Assembly: GCA_038211505.1 (NCBI GenBank)
Contig: JBBQVO010000132.1
Coordinates: 1 to 9,508 of the forward strand
DNA from: JBBQVO01 sp038211505
Lineage (GTDB): Bacteria > Chloroflexota > Dehalococcoidia > DSTF01 > JACRBR01
Length of the DNA: 9,508 bases
Direction: 5' to 3'
Part shown: positions 1 through 4,412 of the stretch, piece after piece
Numbering within the stretch: position 1 is the first letter of the stretch
How the letters are laid out: every line of letters begins with the position of its first letter
The notes under the pieces: model-generated
The model's database searches: none
What the model was told of the DNA's origin: nothing
Seen by the model: only the letters and a program-made list of their open reading frames with translations
Made by a program: the position numbers and the translations under genes

Positions 1-1
1 C

Positions 2-124
2 GAGCAGCGCCTGGTCGCCCTCGCCGTCCTGCATGACGACGTAGAAGGAGCCCTCAAAGTAGACGGTGATGAAGATGAGGCCGCGCGCGTACGTCTTGCT
101 CGCCACGAGCGTGACGCCGCGCAT
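2..124 (-). CDS. Partial minus-strand reading frame, 3' end off the left edge; unrecognised
   Basis: An open minus-strand frame runs from an ATG at 124 to the window edge with no stop. It begins MRGVTLVASKTYARG and continues with an alternating hydrophobic/aromatic stretch (GLIFITVYFEGSFYVVMQDG) that resembles beta strands. Forty of the 41 codons end in G or C, as in the real genes nearby, and the plus strand has in-frame stops here (tag at 42-44). GGAGG lies only two bases before the ATG, which is tight for a ribosome binding site. The frame also stays open further upstream, into the antisense of the hydratase remnant, so the true start may be lost at the junction near 115-120. I do not recognise the family. 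It is most likely a fragment of a real gene, but 41 residues is too little to be sure. Confidence 0.35.
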   Translation of the reverse strand, partial: MRGVTLVASKTYARGLIFITVYFEGSFYVVMQDGEGDQALL

Positions 125-512
125 CGCCTCCGACACCGCCGCCTTCCGATTCCCGGGCGCCGTATACGGGCTCGTCGTCGCCGGCGCCCAACTGCCGCGT
201 ATCGTTGGGCCAGCCTTCGCGAAAGAGCTGACGTTCACGGGCCGCGTCGTCCGCGCCGAAGAGGCGCTGCGCATCGGCCTCGTCAACAGCGTCGTGCCCG
301 CGGCCGATGTCGAGCGCACCGCCATCGAGATGGCGCGCGCCATCGCCGCCAACATGCCGCAGGCGCTCATCGCGACGAAGGAAACGATCGACCGCGCGAC
401 GCAAGTCGATGACGGCCTCGAACGCGAAGCATCATGGAACAAGCAGCTCCGCACATCCCCCGAACACCACGCGCGGTTCAAATCGGCGGCCGATCGCGTG
501 GCTAAGCGCTGA
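66..512 (+). CDS. 5'-truncated enoyl-CoA hydratase/isomerase (crotonase) family protein, C-terminal half
   Basis: From about position 120 (RIASDTAAFRFPGA) to the stop at 512 the translation follows the C-terminal half of the crotonase fold. It shows RIASDTAAF, then YGLVVAGAQLPRIVG, then the usual ELTFTGR..AEEALRIGLVN block, and a helical tail (PQALIATKETIDRA). Crotonases are normally about 250-270 residues, and only about 130 are present. The part carrying the first oxyanion-hole residue, the GGG(C)E segment and the first catalytic glutamate is absent. The first 18 codons of the open frame, from a GTG at 66, show no crotonase similarity and overlap the opposite-strand frame. At the position of the second catalytic Glu (PE in rat enoyl-CoA hydratase) this protein has PG, so even the parent was probably an atypical hydratase or isomerase. 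Stop codons at 42-44 and 57-59 close the frame upstream. It is probably a remnant, or one half of an assembly join, and unlikely to be active. Family assignment of the C-terminal half is firm. Confidence 0.8.
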   Translation: MMKMRPRAYVLLATSVTPRIASDTAAFRFPGAVYGLVVAGAQLPRIVGPAFAKELTFTGRVVRAEEALRIGLVNSVVPAADVERTAIEMARAIAANMPQALIATKETIDRATQVDDGLEREASWNKQLRTSPEHHARFKSAADRVAKR

Positions 513-523
513 CGCGAGGGGAA

Positions 524-550
524 CCACGGATTTCGCGGATCTCACGGATG
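524..550. repeat. Three 9-bp tandem units of the (T/C)CACGGAT type
   Basis: Three consecutive 9-mers, CCACGGATT, TCGCGGATC and TCACGGATG, start 12 bases after the hydratase stop codon. They share the core CGGAT. The phase is three codons, but the run lies outside any gene. It is a short degenerate microsatellite with no function evident from the sequence. Confidence 0.6.
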
Positions 551-581
551 GGGTGTGCTGGCCAAGACGAGGCGTGCTCTT

Positions 582-698
582 GAGGACGTAGGGACGTAGC
601 TTTAGCTCCGTCCGTGTTTGGGATGAGGTAGTGCCGCGTTGGCGCAGCAGACATCGCGGCCACAACGGACGGACCTGAAGGTACGTCCCTACGTTCTC
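582..698 (+). repeat. Dispersed 117-bp inverted-repeat element, copy A
   Basis: The left arm (582-615) and right arm (665-698) are 34-bp inverted repeats with four mismatches, both starting from GAGxACGTAGGGACGTA. They enclose a 49-base centre. The left arm contains CTTTAGCTCCGTCCGT; the right arm, read inward, contains CTTCAGGTCCGTCCGT. This difference gives the element an orientation. Two further copies lie at 2222-2337 (inverted) and 9367-9484 (same orientation). No transposase is inside and no clear target-site duplication flanks it, so it resembles a MITE or REP-like sequence. As RNA it would fold into one long hairpin. It lies 69 bases after the hydratase stop. Confidence 0.85.
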
Positions 699-743
699 AA
701 TCAACGAGCGCTCGCCGCGACAACCCTACGCTCACCACCAGCG

Positions 744-799
744 CCATCGACCAATCGCAAATCACCATCGACCAATCACCAGTTTCCAGTTTCCAGTTT
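744..799. repeat. Compound tandem: 13-bp direct repeat (period 21) followed by (CCAGTTT)x3
   Basis: CCATCGACCAATC occurs at 744-756 and again at 765-777, one 21-bp period apart. It is followed directly by three exact copies of CCAGTTT at 779-799. The run is markedly less GC-rich than the flanking genes and ends 36 bases before the first possible start codon of the aminotransferase. Its origin looks like slippage or repeat spread. A regulatory role is possible but unsupported. Confidence 0.7.
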
Positions 800-835
800 C
801 GCCCCGACTCGCCTCCCCCAGCCGGATCGCGCACA

Positions 836-2134
836 ATGATCCGACAAGACGAAACGGCGCGAGACACGACCATGACATCACAAGTCCCCTGGGCGGCCGG
901 CGGATCGGGCGATACTTCGCGACGCGAAGGCGCGTACGATTGGGAGCACGCGCTCTCGTTGCGCGGCATCGCATCGGCGTGGTCGCCGTGGAATCAGACG
1001 GAGCTGCCGGCGCCGTCCGTCGAGCCGATTCTGCTTACCGGCGGCATCCCCGATCCCGACTCGCTGCCGATCGATGATCTGATCGCCTGCAATGAGGCGG
1101 TGCTGCGCCGCGAGGGCACGTTCGCGCTGCAGTACGGCGGGCCGCAGGGCTACCCCGGCCTGCGCGACTGGCTGGCGAAGGACATCAACCGCCGCGAGGG
1201 CATCGATCTCGGCGAGCAGCATTTCGTGCTGACCTGCGGCTCGGCCGGCGCACTCGAGAACACCTGCGAGACGTTTCTCGATCCGGGCGACGTCGTCATC
1301 CTCGAACAGCCGTGCTTCCCCGGCAGCACACGCATCGCCCGATCGTGCCTGCCGCAAATCGAGGGTGTGCCAATCGACGCCGACGGCATCGATGTCGCCG
1401 CGCTCGACGCGCTGACGTCGCGCCTCGCCGCCGACGGCAAGAAAGTGAAGCTCCTCTACACGATCCCCAACTTCCAGAACCCCGCCGCCGGAACGATGAC
1501 GCTCGATCGCCGTCGCGCCGTCGTCGAGATCTGCCGCAAGCACGACATCCTGATCGTCCAGGACGACGCCTACGGCGCGATCTCCTTCGATACGGAGCCG
1601 CTGCCGTCGCTCTTCACGATCGCCGGCGGCACGGGCGCCGTTGTGCTCGGCACGTTCAGCAAGACGCTGGCGACGGGGCTGCGCGTCGGCTGGATCATGG
1701 GCGAGCAGGCGGTCGTTGATGCGATCACCCGCATGCGGTTCGACATGGGCGTCTCGCCGTGGACCTCGCGCGTTATCGCCGAGTTCTGCGAATCCGGCCG
1801 CTACGACGCGCACGTGCCGGCGATGATCGAGATCTACGGTCGCAAGCGCGACGCCATGCTCGCGGCGATGGACGAGCGCTGCTCGAAGTTCGCGCGCTGG
1901 TCGGCGCCGCGCGGAGGCTTCTTCCTCTGGCTCGAGCTCGCCGACGGCATCGACACGGCGAAGCTGCGGCTGACGGCGAATGACGAAGCTGTCGGCTACG
2001 TCGGCGGCGAAGCCTTCTTCGCCGACGGCAGCGGCGCCAACTACGTCCGCCTCTGCTACAGCAACGTCGCCGAGCGCGACATCCCCGAAGCGATCATGCG
2101 CTTCGGCCGCGCCCTCGAACGCGCCTCCGCCTGA
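836..2134 (+). CDS. PLP-dependent aminotransferase, fold type I (MocR-domain / 2-aminoadipate transaminase-like)
   Basis: A cytoplasmic enzyme that would transfer an amino group between an amino acid and a 2-oxo acid using pyridoxal phosphate. Signature blocks appear in order. GGIPDPDSLP is followed by the YGGPQGYPGLRDWLA box. YTIPNFQNPAAG carries the cofactor-contacting Asn215 and Pro216. QDDAYG carries Asp243, which would pair with the pyridine nitrogen, and Tyr246. TFSKTLATGLRVGW carries the Schiff-base Lys276. NYVRLCYSN carries Arg405, the expected substrate-carboxylate ligand. At 432 residues it is full length for the group that includes LysN-type 2-aminoadipate and related transaminases. 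There is no N-terminal GntR domain, so it is a free enzyme and not a MocR regulator. The substrate cannot be read from sequence. The start is uncertain: neither ATG 836 nor the in-frame ATG at 872 has a good Shine-Dalgarno sequence, and the codons before 872 are A-rich compared with the body, which favours 872. The upstream region consists of repeats. Confidence 0.93.
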   Translation: MIRQDETARDTTMTSQVPWAAGGSGDTSRREGAYDWEHALSLRGIASAWSPWNQTELPAPSVEPILLTGGIPDPDSLPIDDLIACNEAVLRREGTFALQYGGPQGYPGLRDWLAKDINRREGIDLGEQHFVLTCGSAGALENTCETFLDPGDVVILEQPCFPGSTRIARSCLPQIEGVPIDADGIDVAALDALTSRLAADGKKVKLLYTIPNFQNPAAGTMTLDRRRAVVEICRKHDILIVQDDAYGAISFDTEPLPSLFTIAGGTGAVVLGTFSKTLATGLRVGWIMGEQAVVDAITRMRFDMGVSPWTSRVIAEFCESGRYDAHVPAMIEIYGRKRDAMLAAMDERCSKFARWSAPRGGFFLWLELADGIDTAKLRLTANDEAVGYVGGEAFFADGSGANYVRLCYSNVAERDIPEAIMRFGRALERASA

Positions 2135-2151
2135 TGCTGACGCGACGATCC

Positions 2152-2169
2152 ACGAAGAGCACGAACGCG
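2152..2169. repeat. Two-unit 9-bp tandem ACGAAGAGC/ACGAACGCG
   Basis: Two adjacent 9-mers sharing ACGAA lie just after the aminotransferase stop, in the same kind of position as the CACGGAT tandem downstream of the hydratase remnant. With only two imperfect units this is weak on its own. It is listed because short 9-bp tandems follow two different genes in the window. Confidence 0.3.
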
Positions 2170-2221
2170 ATCGTGGGACCTACGAACGTACCTTCGCCGC
2201 CCACGATCACCGACGCTACTC

Positions 2222-2337
2222 GAGAGCGTAGGGACGTACCTTCAGGTGCGTCCGGCTCGGCCGGAGATCAACGGTCGTTGTCGCGGCGGATGAGGCACCC
2301 GACGCGGACGGAGCTAAAGCTTCGTCCCTACGTTTTC
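2222..2337 (-). repeat. Dispersed inverted-repeat element, copy B (opposite orientation)
   Basis: The arms are 2222-2255 and 2304-2337. Both begin GAxAxCGTAGGGACG when read inward and enclose a 48-base centre. Here the CTTCAGG-type arm comes first and the CTTTAGC-type arm second (as its complement GCTAAAGC), so this copy is inverted relative to copies A and C. Read on the minus strand, its centre still matches copy C near CGGCCGAGCC, so the element is homologous beyond its arms. It lies between the aminotransferase stop and the lipoprotein signal sequence, and it contains the most likely lipoprotein start codon (2290) and the first 16 codons. Confidence 0.85.
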
Positions 2338-3057
2338 ACGACGGCCTTCCGCGTTGGCTCGACCCTCGGCATCGCTCTCGCAGTGATGCTCGCCGCGTGC
2401 GGCGGCGGCAGCCCGCCGAAGGCGACACCCGCGCCGCCGACGGTGACATCCGCCGACGCGGAGGCGCGGCTGCGGCAGATCGTTCTGCGGAGCGACGACG
2501 TCGGCGCCGAGTACACGACGAGCGCGGCGCGGCTGCTGACGAATGATGATGCGGCGCAGGCGCGGCCCGACACCGAGAACGCGCGCAAGCAGTACGCCGA
2601 CTGGGGGCAGGCGCTGCAGTACAACGTGCAGTACGCCGCGCCGGTAAATGCCCAACTCGTCTTCAACGGCAAGGTCGCCCGCGTCATGAACACGGCAACG
2701 ATCTTCCAGACGATCGATGGCGCGACCGCCGCGCTCGCCTACATCCGCGGACTGTCGCCGGCGCTTGTCGCCAACTTTCTCGTCAACGAGAGCGCCGGCA
2801 CGAAGATCACGGACACCCAGGTCGTGAAGGACATCGGCTTCGACCCGAAGGGCGACGACTCGTTCGCCTGGCGGCTCAGCGGCAAAGCGACCTTCGCCGG
2901 CGGCTTCACCGTCAACTTCGTCGCCGATACGGTCTGGGTGCGCGCCGGCCGCGTCAGCGGCAACGTCACCGCCGTCGCCCTCGGCGAAGCCCCGCAGCGC
3001 GATCTGCTGACGCGCCTCGTCGATACGTTCGTCGCGCGCGCGCGCGCCAAGGGCTGA
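2290..3057 (+). CDS. Predicted lipoprotein of unrecognised family; start lies inside repeat copy B
   Basis: From ATG 2290 the product is 255 residues. It has a basic n-region, a hydrophobic core (STLGIALAVML) and a lipobox LAAC with the lipidated cysteine at 37. A short Gly/Ser/Pro linker (GGGSPPKATPAPP) follows, so it should be anchored to the outer face of the cytoplasmic membrane. The body (about 55-255) begins with a helical LRQIVLRSDDVGAEY segment and ends in strand-rich sequence (ATFAGGFTVNFVADTVWVRAGRVSGNV) and a helix (DLLTRLVDTFVARARA). I do not recognise the family. The same frame stays open upstream to an ATG at 2134 that overlaps the aminotransferase stop (TGATG). That would add 52 residues of poor codon quality in front of a signal peptide, so I prefer 2290. 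TTG 2278 is another option. No clear ribosome binding site precedes any of them. The first 16 residues (MRHPTRTELKLRPYVF) are encoded by the repeat. Lipoprotein assignment is firm; function is unknown. Confidence 0.75.
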   Translation: MRHPTRTELKLRPYVFTTAFRVGSTLGIALAVMLAACGGGSPPKATPAPPTVTSADAEARLRQIVLRSDDVGAEYTTSAARLLTNDDAAQARPDTENARKQYADWGQALQYNVQYAAPVNAQLVFNGKVARVMNTATIFQTIDGATAALAYIRGLSPALVANFLVNESAGTKITDTQVVKDIGFDPKGDDSFAWRLSGKATFAGGFTVNFVADTVWVRAGRVSGNVTAVALGEAPQRDLLTRLVDTFVARARAKG

Positions 3058-3144
3058 CGCGATGCTCGACGAACAAACGATCAGGCATGGCGCGGCGGCG
3101 CATTGAGAACTCCAGCGGCACAAGGCAACCTGGATGAAAGCGCG

Positions 3145-3170
3145 GAGAAGTCCGGTGCGTCGGACTTCTC
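3145..3170. terminator. Perfect 10-bp hairpin between convergent genes; candidate bidirectional terminator
   Basis: GAGAAGTCCG (3145-3154), a six-base loop GTGCGT, and CGGACTTCTC (3161-3170) form an uninterrupted 10-bp stem. It lies 87 bases after the lipoprotein stop and 21 bases beyond the stop of the convergent AHSA1 gene. Neither side has a run of T, so it is not a textbook intrinsic terminator. Its position is the main argument for termination or 3'-end protection. Confidence 0.5.
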
Positions 3171-3191
3171 GTTGACGACCTCACCGCATGG

Positions 3192-3689
3192 TCACTGCCT
3201 CATGCGCGCAAGCAGCTCATCCAGCCGCTCGTTGCCTTCGTGAACGCCGCCTTCCATGCCGGATTCCATCGCGGCGTCGCGATCTTCCACCGACTGATAG
3301 ACCTCATTCGAGCGGACGATCGTCTTGTCGCCGCGCTGCTCGAACGTAACAGTGCCGAGCTCCACGTGGCCGGGCATGCCTTCGAATTCAAACGTTTGCA
3401 CGATGCCATCCTCTAACGAGGGCGTGCCGTGGAAGACGCCGTGAAATCCGTACTCCGCGCCATCGGTGTCGCGGTGGATGTACCGCCAGCGCCCGCCGTC
3501 TCGCACGTCGTACTCGTCGACAATCATCGTCAGGCGGCGCGGGCCGAGCCACTGCTTGAGCAGTTCCGTTTCTGTGTAGGCGCGGAAGAGCAGCTCGCGC
3601 GGCGCGGCGAACTCTCGCGACATGATGATCTGCGGGATGCCCGGTTCTGCGATGATCTCCGCCTTGGACATTGTCATTGCCTTTCCCAT
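3192..3689 (-). CDS. AHSA1/SRPBCC-family protein (activator of Hsp90 ATPase 1-like)
   Basis: A 165-residue cytoplasmic protein of the START/SRPBCC helix-grip fold, in the bacterial branch named after the AHSA1 domain. Seen in order are IIMSREFAAPRELLFRAYTE (about 21-40), the hallmark LLKQWLGP (43-50), DVRDGGRWRYIHRDTDG (61-77), FHGVFHGTP and a closing amphipathic helix (GNERLDELLARMRQ). Length and order match stand-alone bacterial members, which are thought to bind small hydrophobic ligands; no ligand can be named. ATG 3689 is supported by AAGGAACGGAG ending four bases upstream. ATG 3671 (MSKAEI) is a possible alternative. It starts 39 bases after the ArsR gene and is surely its operon partner, a very common pairing in which the repressor controls the SRPBCC gene. 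Confidence 0.92.
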   Translation of the reverse strand: MGKAMTMSKAEIIAEPGIPQIIMSREFAAPRELLFRAYTETELLKQWLGPRRLTMIVDEYDVRDGGRWRYIHRDTDGAEYGFHGVFHGTPSLEDGIVQTFEFEGMPGHVELGTVTFEQRGDKTIVRSNEVYQSVEDRDAAMESGMEGGVHEGNERLDELLARMRQ

Positions 3690-3728
3690 GGTGCTCCGTT
3701 CCTTTCCGCTGAATACCCGCGATGCCCC

Positions 3729-4064
3729 TTAGCCCGCGGGATCGTCCTGTAAGTTCGCGAGCAGCGAGTCGAGCCGCTCGAAGCTTTCATCCCAATACTC
3801 GCGGTAGCGCACCAACCACGCCGTTGCCTCGCGTAGCGGCTGCGCCTCGAGATGACTGAGACGCGCCGTCGCGCGGCGGCTGCGCGAGATCAACCCCGCC
3901 TGCTCGAGCACCTTGAGGTGCCGTGAGATCGCCGGCTGCGACATCGCGAACGGGGCGGACAGCTCGTTGACGTTGGCCTCGCCATCCATCAGCCGCGCGA
4001 GAATCGCCCGCCGCGTCGGGTCGGCGAGAGCGCTGAAGACGGGAGTGAGTTGGTCGGTCGGCAT
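3729..4064 (-). CDS. ArsR-family winged-helix transcriptional repressor
   Basis: A 111-residue dimeric DNA-binding regulator. LTPVFSALADPTRRAILARL (6-25) is the first helical pair typical of the family. NVNELSAPFAMSQPAISRHLKVLEQAGLI (31-59) is the helix-turn-helix, with SQPAISRHLKVLE as recognition helix. The wing follows with SRRATARLSHLEAQPL. The ELCVCDL metal site of SmtB/ArsR metal sensors is absent: the corresponding place reads NVNELSAPF and there is no cysteine, so it is probably not a metal sensor. The C-terminal helix (WLVRYREYWDESFERLDSLLANL) is the dimerisation helix usual for members paired with AHSA1 proteins. It is the first gene of a two-gene operon behind a strong promoter that overlaps AT-rich dyad sequence, so it is probably self-repressing. 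The ribosome binding site is weak. Confidence 0.93.
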   Translation of the reverse strand: MPTDQLTPVFSALADPTRRAILARLMDGEANVNELSAPFAMSQPAISRHLKVLEQAGLISRSRRATARLSHLEAQPLREATAWLVRYREYWDESFERLDSLLANLQDDPAG

Positions 4065-4080
4065 GTATAACCGTATCTTT

Positions 4081-4096
4081 CTATAAGCTATTAGTT
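4081..4096 (-). promoter_or_regulatory. Candidate ArsR operator overlapping the transcription start
   Basis: The minus strand reads ATAACTAATAGCTTAT just downstream of the -10. It is an imperfect dyad (ATAA..AT..TTAT, 10 of 16 positions symmetric) placed where an ArsR-type repressor would block polymerase. ArsR-family operators are typically AT-rich imperfect dyads at this location. The exact limits are inferred. Confidence 0.4.
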
Positions 4097-4097
4097 A

Positions 4098-4127
4098 TAT
4101 ATACCCTGCTACACGTCGGCGTGTCAA
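4098..4127 (-). promoter_or_regulatory. Sigma70-type promoter of the arsR-AHSA1 operon
   Basis: On the minus strand TTGACA (4127-4122) is followed after 18 bases by TATATA (4103-4098): a perfect -35 and a 5/6 -10. The predicted transcription start is near 4091, giving a leader of about 27 bases before the ATG at 4064. The -10 lies in an AT-rich island (about 4065-4103) that stands out in this GC-rich sequence. Confidence 0.75.
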
Positions 4128-4179
4128 GGGCTAATTTTCGTGCCCTTCCCTGCGATGGCGTTTCCGGCGACGTCGTTTC

Positions 4180-4285
4180 GTAGGGGCGGCCCGATGGAGC
4201 GGCACCGCGTTGGGTGGCGGCGCAGGTGCTGATTTGCCTCAACAACGCCGTACGAGAACGGGCGGCCACATCGGGCCGCCCCTAC
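4180..4285. repeat. 106-bp palindromic element with perfect 17-bp inverted termini (GTAGGGGCG type)
   Basis: GTAGGGGCGGCCCGATG at 4180-4196 has its exact reverse complement at 4269-4285. Size and end motif (GTAGGGRCG) resemble the three GTAGGGACG elements, and the interior shares CCGCGTTGG with copy A, but the arms beyond the first bases differ. It is therefore a related but distinct family, present once here. There is no coding capacity inside. It lies downstream of the cohesin gene, where a strong hairpin could help end transcription. Confidence 0.75.
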
Positions 4286-4412
4286 ATCGCAGTTGCGCCG
4301 TGAGCGGAATGACTTGACGTGGCCGACCAGGGCGCGGAGAGCGGTGCCGATACATCAGCGTTCGCCGCACGCGTGAGATTTTGGCACGCAGTGACCGTGT
4401 CAGGTCGGCGGG

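Larger units (their letters stand above)
513..835. other. Intergenic stretch made almost entirely of short repeats and element copy A
   Basis: These 323 bases between the hydratase remnant and the aminotransferase contain no convincing gene. In order they hold a 9-bp tandem (524-550), dispersed inverted-repeat element copy A (582-698), and a 21-bp/7-bp tandem (744-799). The short reading frames across it have poor codon character and read through the repeats. No clear promoter for the downstream gene is visible. CACAAT at 832-837 weakly resembles a -10 box but has no matching -35. Confidence 0.6.
4065..4412. other. Intergenic stretch between the arsR promoter and the cohesin gene 3' end
   Basis: About 350 bases without a gene. 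It holds the arsR promoter/operator (about 4065-4127), a palindromic element (4180-4285), and about 125 bases of unremarkable sequence before the TAA stop of the cohesin gene (4413-4415). Short frames here have no domain or codon support. I see no RNA gene. Confidence 0.6.

Noticed and set aside
878..1813. Long minus-strand open frame opposite the aminotransferase
   Set aside because: It is antisense to a gene with clear catalytic motifs. The translation is rich in Arg/Asp/Ala with no domain, as expected from the mirror of GC-rich codons.
2134..2289. N-terminal extension of the lipoprotein from ATG 2134, overlapping the aminotransferase stop (TGATG)
   Set aside because: The TGATG overlap is attractive for coupling. 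However, the 52 added residues have poor codon character, run through a tandem and the repeat, and would put a long tail before a signal peptide.
2314..3123. 269-codon minus-strand frame opposite the lipoprotein
   Set aside because: It is Arg/Ala/Gly-rich with no motif. The plus frame has a lipobox and normal composition.
4286..4412. Possible small RNA or tRNA downstream of the cohesin gene
   Set aside because: No cloverleaf, T-loop motif, promoter or terminator could be found in these bases.
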